A stretch of 64,000 bases of DNA from Cristatella mucedo (GCA_009760855.2 WPIO01000091.1:971001-1035000), one strand, 5' to 3'; numbered from the stretch's first letter, positions 33,481 through 45,127 are shown. Numbers and translations are program-made. The notes: a model not told the origin generated them from the letters alone.

Positions 33481-34105
33481 CTTAACTCTGAATCCCGACT
33501 ACACATTGCTAGCAAGATATGATGAACTGATGCATTGGTCTAGCTTTTGAGCACCACTCATTAAACTGTCTTGGATAAGAATGGCAGAAGAGAAACTGGA
33601 CGAAAGCTAATAAGGTCAAGATCTAAAGTTAGGATCTAGGGTCAACTTTCGATGTGCACCAGTCTGTCTTAAAGATAAAGTGCCATGTCAGCATGCACAA
33701 TTACTTTCCAGAAAATACTAGGCTGTTCAAAATACAGCTTCGGCATTGTCCAAGCCACCTTATTGTAACATCTTGCTGGCCTTGGCTTAATTTTAGCACG
33801 AACGAGAGCTGTTCGGAGGCTGCTGCCAAGAGCTCCTTTCTCCTGGAGCAGTGAGCCAGAGAGGAGCAGGGCCAGTGTGGTTAGAGAGCAAGAGCTTAAG
33901 AGCAGCAAGCCAGGAAACTCTGAGACAGGGATGGCGATTGGGCCTTTAGAATTGGTCTGATACCCACTGGAGCTGCTGATTGATGTTGGCTGGCCTGTCA
34001 ACCTCGGCCATAACCCTGTCCAAAAAGAATCGCCTGGAACCTATTCGGCATTCAAACTGGACAGGGGTGCCCTTCCGCTTGCTCTTGGTCTTTTGTTCGG
34101 CTTCT

Positions 34106-34106
<1 letters not shown>

Positions 34107-34194
<88 letters not shown>
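34107..34194. repeat. (CT)n microsatellite
   Basis: About 44 uninterrupted CT units. The minus frame through it gives an RE repeat that is not a real protein. Confidence 0.98.
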
Positions 34195-34197
<3 letters not shown>

Positions 34198-34399
34198 GCT
34201 TTGCTTCGACCCCGCCGGACTAATTTCTCTGAAAGCGAGGCTGTTTGCCGGCGATTGACGAAACAGCACTAGGAGGATTCGGTGGACCGCCGAATACGGT
34301 CGCATCACGCCAGAGCTAGCATTTTGTATTTTGTGTGGTCTCGGCATAAGGATTTGCCGGTGCGAGCTAGACGTAGTTGGTGTGGTGGGTGAGATATTC

Positions 34400-34640
34400 C
34401 GTTGGTTCGGGCTCCTTCGTCTATTTGGGCCGTTCCCCACTAGAGACGCACGTAGCCCAAGTGTGGAGACGTGTTTCTGCCGCAAGAGTGCTTGAGGTAG
34501 TGAGTGAGGTATTCCTGCCATTAAGGTGGAAGCGGAGCCCTAGTTCTTCAGTCAGGGTCTAGGCTCCGGTTCGGGCTCCGTCTATTTGGGTCAGTCCCCA
34601 CTGTAGATTTAGGTAGCCTAAGTGGGGGGTGGTGGACTCA
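34400..34640. repeat. Diverged direct repeat, ~162-bp period
   Basis: A GGTTCGGGCTCC ... GTCTATTTGGG ... TCCCCACT ... GTAGCC(C/T)AAGTG block appears at about 34405-34465 and again at 34567-34625. Could be part of an LTR or a decayed tandem repeat. The CpG content is higher than in the flanks. Confidence 0.6.
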
Positions 34641-35078
34641 CGACCCCCTTTAGTAACGGTAAGTAGCTCAGTGCCAGAAACGCTCGTTTCGTGGGGGCCT
34701 GCATATTGCGCATCGACGCACACGCACCGAACGACATTAGGCGGTAGCTTACGCCGCTAGGTAAGTGGCAGGTTAAGCCTAATCTGCCGAGCCTACATTA
34801 TTGACGTTCCAATCGAGTTGGTACACAAGGTCGACCTGCAGAGATGCAATTTAAATTATGTATATACAGGTCTGCATTAAGAATCTGTGACATAGTATAA
34901 TACCTATTACTACCTAGGATGCACAACTTGTCAATATCTATCTCAACAGTTCTCATCAAGCCAGTTTGAGTAGATCAGCTGTCGGTGCAACAAAATCAAA
35001 ACCATAGAGCAGTCCAGCAAATAATATTGTAAGACACAGAGAGAAAAATCCCGGCAACTCCACAGAAATTCGGCTTAC

Positions 35079-35519
35079 TTGATGTGTCCACCGTAATGCA
35101 TGGTTCTGATTTACAACGACGAGAGGGCAGTGTGGCCGGTAGGTCAATGGAGGTAGTGGCAGATGGCTTCTTCTGCAGATCCGAGCTTTCTGCACCAGGA
35201 TCAGCTCCCAACTCCGAGCTGGCACATTCATCAGGAGGTGTAATTCTGACGATGGGTGCACCTGATGATGGCCTTCTGATTGCAGTGCAAGAAGATGGCT
35301 GCATTGTAGAATTGGAGTCCGTGTGCTGCTGCAGTGCTGCTGCTGCTGAAGCACCTGCACATTCTGCTACGACTGCTGGGAGTTTTGCAGCAGATTCGTC
35401 ACACTGCGGCACACCATGGAGCAAGGGCACGGCAAGGCCACTGGTGGGAGCTGCCAAATTTGTCGCAGAAAGCTCACTTGCACGGGCTTGGCTGCTCTGC
35501 ATGTGCGTTTCCTTGGCTG
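35079..35519 (-). CDS. UNC80: UNC80 exon 5, disordered linker
   Basis: 441 bases with a strong pyrimidine acceptor (CCACTTTTCTTTTAG) and donor TCAA/GTAAGC, phase 1 to 1, agreeing with exons 4 and 6. It encodes about 147 residues rich in Ser, Ala, Pro and Gln with little predicted structure, ending SRRCKSEPCITVDTS. SRRCKSEP resembles a phosphoserine docking motif. Vertebrate UNC80 has a long phospho-rich linker at this place ending in STITVATF, so the terminal ITV may correspond. Support is the open frame, phase and splice sites. Confidence 0.75.
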
Positions 35520-36127
35520 CTAAAAGAAAAGTGGTGTGGCTGGCTGCAAGCGGATGGTGCAGCTAGAGGAACGAACACCAATCAAGCCAGTAGCCAAACG
35601 CTTGTCTTTGAAGGCTGCCTATCAGCACTCAATGGCCACGTGACTGCCTTTTGGCTAGCCGGTTTCGTGCACGTGATTTCCTTTGGTATATTAGAAGCAC
35701 ACACTCCCACAGCCCGAGGCACAGCTTGGAACAGGCAGTTTCTTCTAAAGAGCAGATATATTGCGATTATATGCTACTGCAACAAACGTGTTTTGTTTAA
35801 TTTCTGCTGATCAAAGAGAGTTATCCGAGGTATTAGACAGTCAAAGGTTGCTCGAGTGAATTTCAGTAACATAAGAATGGGGGTGAATTGGTATGGCTGC
35901 AGCCTCGGGCCTGTTATACGTATCTGCAGGTTACACCTGCCCGCTCACCAACTGATACACCTCCTGAGCGTGGGTAGCTGGCCCACAAGCCAGCTCCCTT
36001 GCAGAGGTGAGCTGCTTGTTGTAAGTGGACTTGGTTGTCAGGCCCCTTAATTTAAGGAGTTAGCCAGAACTCGATGTCACACAAATAGCTGCCCACTTGT
36101 AATATTACTGGGCAATATTATTTGTTT

Positions 36128-36216
36128 TACTTCCATCTTATAGAAAGTGATTGAACAGTGCTCGTGGACGATGGGTTACTTCCATCTTATAGAAAGTGAG
36201 TGAACAGTGCTCGTGG
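36128..36216. repeat. Tandem duplication, 49-bp period
   Basis: TACTTCCATCTTATAGAAAG begins both units (36128 and 36177). The 40 shared bases differ at one position, so the duplication looks recent. Confidence 0.93.
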
Positions 36217-36734
36217 TTTGCATAGGCCGATGCTTTCGTCAGCATCAGCAAATAGAGATGACATGCAATAATCCTCACGTGTGCTTCGGAAGACCGTCCC
36301 CCCTCATCAACTGCCTCAACCATGACATTAGCGGCTGCTTGAGGTACGAATCGGTGTCAGGTGTTGATGATCGGCATGGGTGATAGATGAATAAAGTTTA
36401 TGGCCTGATAGCACAATAAGAAGGTGCTGTACTTATTGGCAGCTTGTGAGAAGATGTATTCTTCACCGTGTTTCTTTTTCAGTAAAGGGTCAGGATGACA
36501 GTTGGCTCAAGCATAAGCTTCACTTCCTGTCCAGAAGTTGTTCTAGTCCTTATTACCAATCAATGAATTTCTCTCAGACTGATTGCAAAATTACTGCAAT
36601 GTTCCACTGCAGTTTTTGATTTAACTGCACATAACAAGTGAGTGTTTTTCAGTTTAAAATATTTGGTCGGTCGAGTGCTGATATCAGCCAGTCGAGATGC
36701 TACGATGCTGAACTGATGAACAAACCATTTAGTG

Positions 36735-36900
36735 CTTGGCTCGTAGCCTAAGGGTGGGGTGCTTTCACAGCACGGCCTAGGTCGTATGTGCGAGTCCTGC
36801 ACCTGGTAAATCCTTGTTGACTGCTGCAAGCAAGAGAGATAGCTGCTACAACTTTTCTGCAGCTATGAGGCAGTCAAATCAGCTAACCTTTGCTTTTACT
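36735..36900 (+). mobile_element. SINE family 2 copy
   Basis: A tRNA-like head (GCCTAAGGGTGGGGTGC ... GTGCGAGTCCTGC) followed by the GACTGCTGCAAGCAAGAG body and a CAGTCAAATCAGCTAACC 3' part. Confidence 0.75.
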
Positions 36901-37312
36901 CTAAAATGGGGAAGCACCCGATTTCAAAAGATAAGCCATTTCCAGCACTTTCCTGTTTTGATTCCCAAAACCGTCTGCTCTGATCTGCTGGCAGATAATT
37001 GCCTATTAGTTGCCACCTTCTGCCAGTCCCAGCATCAACAGCCTTTCTCCTCTTTGCATCATTTTGAGACAAAACGAACTCTCTGTCTTCAAAAAGTTTG
37101 ATGAGATCCACGGCATGCCAGAGAGTAATGGCAAACAAGTGTGGAAGCTATTCTGAAAAGTTTTCCATTTTAGAAGATCGCATGAAGATTGTGGCCTCAC
37201 AGATTGATTTAACAGCAGTAGGTTTGCCGATCTCTGAACCTTTCATGGTCATATCATCATGCAACTGCATATGGAAGAGAGCTGTTAGCATCCCTTGATA
37301 TTTCAACCTGGA
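36896..37312 (-). pseudogene. Unidentified coding remnant, one internal stop
   Basis: One minus-strand frame stays open for about 138 codons apart from a single TAG near 37150. It has the look of a folded protein: MLTALFHMQLHDDMTMKGSE, then IGKPTAVKSICEATIFM, then LPHLFAITLWHAVDLIKLFE and RRWQLIGNYLPADQSRRFWE, ending at a TAA. I do not recognise the family. It lies inside UNC80 intron 4 but does not fit the exon chain. It could be a transposon-encoded protein or a processed pseudogene. Confidence 0.4.
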
Positions 37313-37917
37313 TTCATTCTCAATCTACCCTGTCTTCCGCAATATGTTCCTAAGCCAGTTGTAGTCATTATGCATTAGAATTATTATTGGGCATTCGAGA
37401 AGATGCACAAGGTTTCAGGCATAATGCAGCCGAGCTTGAGATTGATATTGAAATGGCAGCTGCACAATCGTGTGTACATAAATCATAAATCAGCCGAGGC
37501 AACGATGATCATGTGGCTGGCCTTCGGTTCCTATCTGATCGCATGGTTACATCTTATCCGAGATCCTATCTGATAACATCTAATCTCATAACATAGGCAG
37601 CCATCTCGGTTGCACCGAGGGAGCTCGGCTTGGAGCACTGAACAACAAGGATTCGTATACTAATAGGGCGGTATATAATAGGCTCTAGCTAAAATCGCTG
37701 CATACCTGCCACGAAAGGAAGCGACTGCTAGCGATTGCACGCTTGCCCAAAATGATATACCCTATATAGCCGATGGCATGATGCGGCGGCTAGGCTGGCC
37801 ACGATGTAGGGGCTCGGATCCCCTCAGCAACCACTGAAATCTGCGAAAGAGCAAACCTGATCGCATGAGAATGCACGAATATAAAAAAAAATCCTAGCTA
37901 ATTAAACAGCCTCGTTT

Positions 37918-38055
37918 TGTATAGCGACAGAAGAGCCTTTACGGCTATCACCACCGCTTGCAGTGGCGATAAAGGATCGCCCACCACAGGAATCGAACCC
38001 ACGACCTCGGGGCCGAGGTCATGAAAGCAGCCGCCTTACCTAGTGTGCCATTACG
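37918..38055 (-). mobile_element. SINE family 2, clear reversed copy
   Basis: Reversed: GTATAGCGACAGAAGAGCC, CCGCTTGCAGTGGCGATAAA, GGATCGCCCACCAC, then a B box (GGGTTCGATTCC) and tRNA-like head. Best match to the copy at 13590-13745. Confidence 0.82.
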
Positions 38056-38449
38056 GCTTATCAATAAACTAAAGAGGTCATTATTATTCTTAGCTAACAG
38101 CAGAAGGCATTGTCAGCTTATAGCCCCATGTTTCCAGAGCCCTGAAATGAGTGCATGCCATCGATCGGGCTGTTTCCACTGGGATAGGGTTGCTCCTTTT
38201 ACTGCACTTGTGCAACTCCTAAAAAAGTGGCAAATATTAGCATACGACTTTAAGTACTTGATTTTTTTTATTCAAACTATTTCTTAAGTAAAGAAAATCA
38301 GAATAATTCTTTTTGCAACCATCGCGGCAGCAGTAGAGTTACTTATGTGGATTATGTCCCTTAGTGGAGTCCTTATGGCCTTTCTCTACTGCACTTATAA
38401 ATACTGCAAACACATGCTATTTCATTTCAAAATAATGAGGGGACTTCAA

Positions 38450-38592
38450 ATATAATTCATTTGTATAGCGCCCCAAGAGAACTAAATCTCTATTCAGGCG
38501 CTTCACATATGCCTCAGGGCTCGAGCCCACGACCTCAGCCAGACCTTAGTCGGGGCGAGCACCTTAACTGCTGGACCAACCCAGCTCGGCGA
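38450..38592 (-). mobile_element. SINE family 1 copy
   Basis: Reversed hairpin tail (ATTTGTATAGCGCCCC ... AGGCGCTTCAC), GGGCTCGAGCCCACG as B box and a head ending at CCAGCTCGGCG. Both parts are present in the same order as at 29552-29690. Confidence 0.83.
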
Positions 38593-38976
38593 CTTGCCGT
38601 TTATGGGGCAGTCTGCAAAAGAATGTGCATACATGATGAAAATGAATTAACACACATATGTACAAGCATTTGCCAAAGAATTTTTAAGCAAAAGCAACTT
38701 GCATTTTTTCCTATTTCAAAGGATAATTAAGACTGTACAGTTTTTCGGATTCTCTGTATTCTCTGTAGATTCTCTGATTCTCTGCCTGCTGAAATTGTGG
38801 AAACTATTACGATAACTACAACTTATTATCGTGCTTAGTTCTGCCATTTTTAAGATACAAATCGGACTGCTATTTACAAGTCATTTGGTTGAGGATGCGT
38901 TTAGTCAACGATGTATTAAAGGGTTACTAAGTGTCAGCATATTGCGACAAAACGCCTAGAGACAAGAGCCACTGAC

Positions 38977-39121
38977 CATGCAAAGCCTGTGCTGGAACTG
39001 CAGACACAGGAGCATCTTCAGACGATGGCACTGCCATGCGATCGTCATACAAAACTGACATTGCAGCAGGAGGTAAAGAGTCTTTCTGCTGCATGCTGTC
39101 TGTGCTTCCACATGTTGACAC
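38977..39121 (-). CDS. UNC80: UNC80 exon 4 (small linker exon)
   Basis: 145 bases with acceptor AATTGTTCTTCCAG and donor CATG/GTCAGT, phase 0 to 1. It encodes about 48 residues, VSTCGSTDSMQQKD then SLPPAAMSVLYDDRMAV and an Ala/Pro/Val end. The corresponding vertebrate linker is not conserved in sequence. Support comes from good splice sites, an open frame and phases that agree with exon 3 (0) and exon 5 (1). Confidence 0.65.
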
Positions 39122-40210
39122 CTGGAAGAACAATTGCAGGTGGACATTTCTATAGTCATATGCAGACGCATGCCTATGCGTCATACTGCCATAAGCTGAG
39201 TTCAAAATAGAGACGAGCCAAAGGGCGTCCACAGTAAGATTAGGTGCCAAAAGTTTCCTGTGAACGATCTAAATGCATGTGTAATAAAAACACCATGTTT
39301 TAATAGTAATTACATGCCCGGCCACAACCATCACGTCTACTTTTGTCGGCGACCAAAGAGTGTCTGCTTCGTGACTTCACACATCCAGGTAGGTGGACCT
39401 AATTCACACAAGCAGTCCGAGTAGGTGAAATGTGTCAAGGGTGCTATAGCTGTTAAGGGTGCTACAGCTGCAGAACCAAGATTTGGGCAAAAAGAAAAAC
39501 CGACTTTCTTCGAGAGCTTGTGCCATGGAATTGTAATAAAAAAATCTTGTAAAACAAGGCAAACACACATAAAAATGTAAGTTGGATTGCCCACTTTTCT
39601 GAAAGCTGAGCGAATACAATAGTGCATGAAATGACAGATAAAATGAATAAGAGCTGTCAGCTTTCATACTTTGTGTTCGAACAGCCAAGTGTAGCAGCTT
39701 CATATTCTACCAGATGGCTTGGTGGTGCTCAGGCAGCCATGCGAGCCAGCGACTTGCCAATAGATTAGCTAGGTATAGGCATAGCCTGCCCTTGGTGGGC
39801 TATTTGTGGGCGACTTCATGGTACTTGAGAAATGTTTCATGTTAGGCTTCGTGGTTTGGTAGGAGACTAAAGCCAGCAGGCTCCTCTGACGGGGGGGGGG
39901 ACATGGACTTGGCAGTACTTTAGGGAGTGGTGGTCGTCGTGCTCTGGGCAACACACAGGCTTTGCTTAGTACTAGTGTCTTGTTTCTGAGCTGCCAATAT
40001 CTTTCAGCAGAGGATCACCGGCCAATGCATGTATCGACAACTACTGCGAACACTCATCTTGTTTAGCAGTCGGATACACAAAATCCAGCAATGAATTATC
40101 ACATCACTTGGAAAGCATCCCATAATTTTCAGCAGTGTGCAGAAGGCTATCAACTAAAGCAGATCGCGTGCAAGCCTCAATTGTCCTTTTCAAAATTTCG
40201 AGTAATACCA

Positions 40211-40297
40211 CACGAGCACATACACACACTCACAAAGACACTCACACACACATGCACACACCCACACACACACAGACACACACACAGAAACACACGT

Positions 40298-40332
<35 letters not shown>

Positions 40333-40386
40333 AACACACACACACACACACATACACACACACATACACACACACACACACACACA
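40211..40386. repeat. (CA)n-rich microsatellite
   Basis: Imperfect CA repeat with scattered CACT, CACG and CATA interruptions. Confidence 0.95.
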
Positions 40387-40454
40387 AGCATGGGTATCCT
40401 GCCCATAGGCAGGTCAGCCATCCATCACACAGCCTGTCACCACTATCTCCTATA

Positions 40455-40532
40455 TCTGTAAAGCGCCTAGAAAGAGATTAAGTTCTCTGAGGGCGCTTTA
40501 TCAAGTGCAATATTATTATTATTATTATCTGA
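40455..40532 (+). mobile_element. LINE family A tail only
   Basis: The complete hairpin (TGTAAAGCGCCTAGAAAGAG ... GGGCGCTTTATCAAG) plus ATT repeats, with no coding part. It is almost identical to the tail at 11154-11227, and marks a severely 5'-truncated insertion. Confidence 0.88.
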
Positions 40533-41567
40533 TGGTGCAATCAAGGTTGATGAACCTGACTTGAGTGCAGGTGCACGGCACAGTTCTCGGAAGCAAGTGG
40601 CTTCTCGGGCTTTGTTTGCAGGTGCTAATCAATCGTAGGCTGGGCACCTATGGCAGTAAATCAAACCACTGCTCAAACAAAAAAAGGCAGGCAAGCTTTT
40701 AAGGGAGTCAACTAAACCGACTTGAAGTGGATTGCCATTTGACTCAGAGCAGCCTGTGTTGTAAAAAAGCAGAATTTAGAAGATTCTAAAGATTCGGCAC
40801 TAGTTTTCTTTTCGAGACATTGGTAGCATGCTATGCTGCCTACAGATACTCTATAGAGAAGTCTCACTAAGTCAGGTCACTCATTATCTCTGCATGTTCC
40901 TTTTCGGAGGCAGCTCAGAAAAGGGGGGATTGTCTCTGCAGCACGGCCTGCGTCAGTGCCGCTCAGGTCGTCGAACGGATGTCGATCACTTGAATGATGC
41001 CCTGCCTGTATAACCGAAGAAAATTAGATGTGCAGAAGTCGAGTTGCACTTCCTGGCATCTACCCCTATTATTAGTTAGGCTTGTTAGTCTGCTAGTTAG
41101 TTCATTGTCTTTCACTGGCATCATGCTTACATAGAGTCCTTAGTGTGACATTAATAGTAGTACTACGACATTACAGCAACGATGGTTGTCAAAAAATGGA
41201 GAAAATGCAGAAATAATATGCTAATTTGCATATGTAGCTGCAACATGCGCTCTCACACTTGAATTTGAACATTCAAAACTTAAAAAAGGGTTGTTCACTG
41301 GGTTGCCATGGCATTCCAGCAGCTTGCGCACTCCCCATGTGTCGCACAATGAAACGACTGGAGCTTCCCAGCTGAGCTGGTCTTTTAGAAAGCTGCCCGA
41401 GCCTTTGATAAGTGCCGGGCAGGCATACTTAGAATCTTACCGTGGCTCTTTAGGCTTACTATATAGTTAATATTTTAGCTTTAAAGTAACTAAGTAAGCT
41501 TTTGGCTTAACATATAGTTAATATAAACTCTAAGCTTGGCAGTCAGTAGGGCATACTAAGTTAGGGG

Positions 41568-41774
41568 TGTAGCTTGAGTTATCGTCGCGAACAGCACAGA
41601 ATGCTAGCCGACGAGCAACACCGCCGGTTTATTTCACTACTCACAGAGCAGGGCGAAGCACGACTCTCTTGACTCCTCTCGCCCACCGGAGTGCCCCCCC
41701 CCCCCCCCCCCGACTCCCTTGTCATAACCATCACCAATAGCATGTCCCGACAGCCTACCACATCGAGTGTCACA
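41568..41774 (-). mobile_element. Possible solo LTR
   Basis: On the minus strand it starts TGTGACAC and ends CTACA, with AATAAAC (41628-41634) followed by a CGGCGGTGTT context like that of the segment at 14670-14929. It contains an 18-base homopolymer of C on the plus strand (near 41694-41711). No target duplication was found. Confidence 0.38.
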
Positions 41775-41928
41775 GCCCACTCTTACAACGATCAGGGGCA
41801 GTGTCGTCAATTAAACGAAACCACAACAAGAGAACACTCAGGCCCGCCTTCCAAAGCAATGATAAAAGCTTTCCGTGATTTTTCACGGGTGAAAGCTAGC
41901 TTAATGATGATTACGTTGTGAAAATTAG

Positions 41929-41975
41929 CTTGCTTGTATGGCGCCCTAAGATAACTTAATCTCTATTCAGACACT
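41929..41975 (-). mobile_element. SINE/LINE tail fragment
   Basis: A reversed hairpin tail (TTGTATGGCGCCCTAAGATA ... CTCTATTCAG) without head. Confidence 0.65.
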
Positions 41976-42259
41976 TAATAACTCGCTGCAAGAGAATCGA
42001 TAATCGACGGTTAGTGAGATGCATGATATCGAGCAAGTGAAAGAAAAAACCATTATGCTTAGGTCCTCACATCCTAGAGCCAACATAAACAAATCAGCAT
42101 AAACTATGAGTCAAACCTATGCCTGGTAGTATGCACTCTCAATCACGCACGAGCATTCGCAAAAAGGACACTTGAAAAAAAAAGAAGAAAAAAGATGAGG
42201 ACCTTTTGAGGAAAAGAGAAGGCTAACAGAAGCAAGTGCATCTGGAGCTATTATAACCC

Positions 42260-42575
42260 ATCACTGCCCCCTTACCTATCTCAACCTCTTCGGAGACCAT
42301 GAGTTCAGTTTGTATTCTCTCAAAGCCTGGAACTCACTCACCAGCAACTGAAGTATGTCGAAACATGACAAAATTTAAAAAGGCACCTGGGATTCGCAGC
42401 ATTTGCACCTCCGCCCGTGTCAATTGTCCATTGCGTGCATTTTCGATGTCTACTGCTCCAGTGCCTACGTGAGAAGACGTTGTGCATTTCATCACTAATC
42501 AATTAGCATACTTTCTTTTCAGCATGTTAACGATGTCTAGTGAGAGATCTAGTTCTCTTGGGATTCTATACGTAT
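42260..42575 (+). mobile_element. LINE fragment, C-terminus and tail
   Basis: A degraded GDHEFSLYSLKAWNSL-type C-terminal motif and 3' UTR ending at a hairpin-like GAGAGATCTAGTTCTCTTGG. Confidence 0.6.
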
Positions 42576-42794
42576 AGATAGGAGGGAGTCGACCTGCCTC
42601 ACGATGCTGGAACAAAACCGAGATGCCTGCTGGAACTGGGGGCGGGTCTGCAACTGATGCTTGGTTACTCATGGGTCGGTGGCTAAAGTTTACCAATTCT
42701 GCTAAACCATTTGGCCTAGCCATTCTGTTTCATTCCTTACTTGTGGATGGGGCTTAAGTGGGCGGTGAGATTGGCTTACATCGAATAAACATTC

Positions 42795-42890
42795 GATCTT
42801 GCTTCCTTTGCAGCAAATGCGAAGTGCCTAGAATGAGATTGAGTTCTATGAGAGTATTATATCAAGTGTATTATTATTATTATTATAAAT
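42795..42890 (+). mobile_element. LINE family A tail only
   Basis: TTTGCAGCAAATGCGAAGTG, a decayed hairpin and (ATT)n. No coding part. Confidence 0.75.
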
Positions 42891-43192
42891 AAAATAAATT
42901 ACTATCAACTATTACCAAATTTTGAATCGCTTTGGGTTATTATTTTGAATTTTAGAATTAGCACAAATCAATATCGTCTGTAGTAAAAACAGCCTCAGAA
43001 ACCCGATGTATGGGGACAGGCTAACTTACATCCCGGTCTCATTATATTCATGCCCTGAAAAAAGTCAGGCTGGTACTGTTCTGCTGCAGTTCCCCGAATA
43101 CTGGATTTTGCTCTCTGTGGAGCAAATAACTCTTACCCTGTTTTCCGAGGTCCACATAAGAATAATAATGATAATAAAAACAACAATAATAG

Positions 43193-43277
43193 AACATTCG
43201 TATAGCATACTAAGAGAGCAAAATCTGTTTCTAGGCACTAAGCAAGCTGGTTTGGTCTAGCGGTTAAGGTGCTTCCC
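43193..43277. mobile_element. Inverted SINE tail joined to a forward SINE head
   Basis: A reversed family 1 tail (CATTCGTATAGCATACTAAG ... TAGGCACTA) runs straight into a forward head (AAGCTGGTTTGGTCTAGCGG TTAAGG). The same junction exists at 60874-61078, so the order may be part of one element. Confidence 0.6.
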
Positions 43278-43612
43278 CCCCCCCGACCAGTAGTAGGCTG
43301 ACACTGAGGGCAGCATAGCAGCTCCACCGCTGACCAATTCGCCTGGGAACAGTTCGCAGATGCTGCGCTGGCAGCAGAGCACTCAGCGAGCCAGATGTCT
43401 GCTTCCTTCACCAGGCTGCAGAGGCTATGTAGCCAGCTAGCATAAAGGCGATCATACATAGATCGCACATAATTCACTTGCATAGTGCATAACCAACACC
43501 AGCCTCAGTGCGATAGCAGATGAATTCACAGCCTTCCAGAAACGACTGCCCACCCCTTCGGCACAAGCAGGGCACCCAAACACAAATATAATTATATAAT
43601 TATATATATATA

Positions 43613-43785
43613 TATTTCTTAATTCATTTGTTTAGAGCCCTAAGAGAAGTTAATATCTATCCAGGCACTTTGAATACGCCTCAGGGCTCGAACCCATGAC
43701 CTCGGTCAGCAAGTGCATTCACCTTGACCTTGGTCGTTAACGGTGAGCACCTTAACTCCTGAGCCAAACCAGGCTCCGGATGGCT
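43613..43785 (-). mobile_element. SINE family 1 copy
   Basis: A reversed tail (TTTGTTTAGAGCCCTAAGAG), GGGCTCGAACCCATGACC as B box region and a head with a ~35-base internal duplication around the GACCTTGGTC segment. Confidence 0.78.
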
Positions 43786-44000
43786 GGCTGCATCATCGAA
43801 AGCTACCAGATCAGCCTGCAAGTGAGAATTGCCTCCCCTACCACCTCTCATCCACCCCCCCCCCACTCCCTGGCTGCACGCTCACTCCTACCAGGGCTAC
43901 AGTAGCCATTGTAGCCAGGGTGGCATGCAACCAACACTGACACGTAGCGTAAGGCAGAGCAGCAGGAGTAGCAGTGGCTTCGACTGTGGCGGCCGCTTAC

Positions 44001-44921
44001 CTTTATGACCGGTAAGGGCACAGAGCTGCTTCTGGCCCGACGTGCAGCAGCCTGCGATAGCCGCTGAGCCGAGATGCCGTCCAATCGGGTGTCCAGATAC
44101 CTGAGCGCCCACAGGCGACCTTCCTTGGCCCATCGCTGCGACGTCAGGCACTGCAGCACGGCAACATCAAACAGCCGGGCCGCCTGGGCATCGGCTGACT
44201 CAGCTGCTGTGGCTCCAGCAGACGGCCAAGGTGCAATCGGCGTGGATGCGAGTGGATCCTGCTCGCCAGCGCCGCCGCCGGCATACACCAGCTCGTTTGC
44301 GGCCATCGTCTGGGCACGCTGCCGCTGGCTCGGCACGTGGACGTCGCTGATACCTGGGGTGGCGGCGGCCGAGTCACCTCTACCTCCTCCGCTCTGCTTG
44401 GGCTTTGCCAAGGCCGTGAATGCTGGCACATCAGGCGGCATGCGGTGCTCCCACAGGGGCTGCCAAATGCGCAGGCCCGCCTCCAGCTTGAGCGTCTGAA
44501 AGCTCTCCGGCTGCATTGTGTGCAGCAAGGGCGCGAAGAGATAGACGAACAGCTGCACGCTGCTGAGCGAGTAGGATGCCGGTAGTGCAGCGGCAGCAGC
44601 AGCGCCTATGCCACGGCTGAGCGTGGCTGCTGCTGCGGCAGCGTCGCACTCTGCGGCGGCGTCGAGCAGAGCCCAGTGCAGCGTGTACAGTAGCTTGGCC
44701 TCCATGCTGCTGAACGCCACGGGTGACGAAGATGAGGCTCCACCGGTGGCGCCGCTGCCGGCAGCCTGCCGCCGAGGGCCTCGAAGTATGGCTGCGCAGC
44801 AGTGCGCTATGTGAGGGAACGCAGTCTGCACGAACAGCCAGCGGGGCGTGGTCTGCAGTGCCTCGCACAGGCTCGGCGACAGGCCATGGTGGATGTTCTG
44901 CACCACGATACGCTCGAAAGA
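44001..44921 (-). CDS. UNC80: UNC80 exon 3 (large N-terminal exon)
   Basis: 921 bases (307 codons) with acceptor TTTCTGGTTTTAG and donor AAAG/GTAAGC, phase 0 to 0. It starts SFERIVVQNIHHGLSPSLCE, against vertebrate SFERVLVENKLHGLSPALSE. Further matches in order: RWLFVQTAFPHIAHC, AKLLYTLHWALLDAAAEC, SSVQLFVYLFAPLLHTM, GLRIWQPLWEHR, FTALAKP, LFDVAVLQCL and GRLWALRYLDTRLDGIS. Two Ala/Gly/Ser-rich inserts separate the blocks. This is the best-conserved exon and makes the gene identification certain. It is markedly more GC-rich than its flanks. Confidence 0.98.
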
Positions 44922-45127
44922 CTAAAACCAGAAAGAGTGCCCTTTGCGCTGCTGCATAGACCGTTTGCCACTGTCACTAGAGCCAGTCAACCTCACTGCC
45001 CTAGCAAACGATTCTACGATTCATGTGCAGTCACTGATATGACCAAGGTAATAATAATGGCATGCTTTCTCACGGAGCTGCTGCCATAAAATAAATTTAA
45101 GGTCAACTGATTTCAAAAGCATGATAC

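Larger units (their letters stand above)
31954..35078. other. UNC80: UNC80 intron 5
   Basis: 3.1 kb. Contains a SINE head (32842-32874), LINE fragments (32800-33075, 33300-33480), SINE family 2 (33085-33225), a CT microsatellite (34107-34194) and a diverged direct repeat (34400-34640). The vertebrate VGYADFF segment would be expected between exons 5 and 6, but I could not find it here. Confidence 0.6.
35520..38976. other. UNC80: UNC80 intron 4
   Basis: 3.5 kb. Contains a 49-bp tandem duplication (36128-36216), SINE family 2 copies (36735-36900 and 37918-38055), an unidentified coding remnant on the minus strand (36896-37312) and a SINE family 1 copy (38450-38592). Confidence 0.65.
39122..44000. 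other. UNC80: UNC80 intron 3
   Basis: 4.9 kb. Contains a CA-rich microsatellite (40211-40386), LINE tails (40455-40532, 42260-42575, 42795-42890), a possible LTR (41568-41774), SINE tails and heads (41929-41975, 43193-43277) and a SINE family 1 copy (43613-43785). The rest shows nothing recognisable. Confidence 0.65.

Noticed and set aside
33946-34521. 191-codon minus-strand frame with an RE repeat and an MAEVDRPANINQQ end.
   Set aside because: Most of it is the GA/CT microsatellite read as Arg-Glu. The rest has no recognised match, and an RT- or gag-like identity could not be supported.
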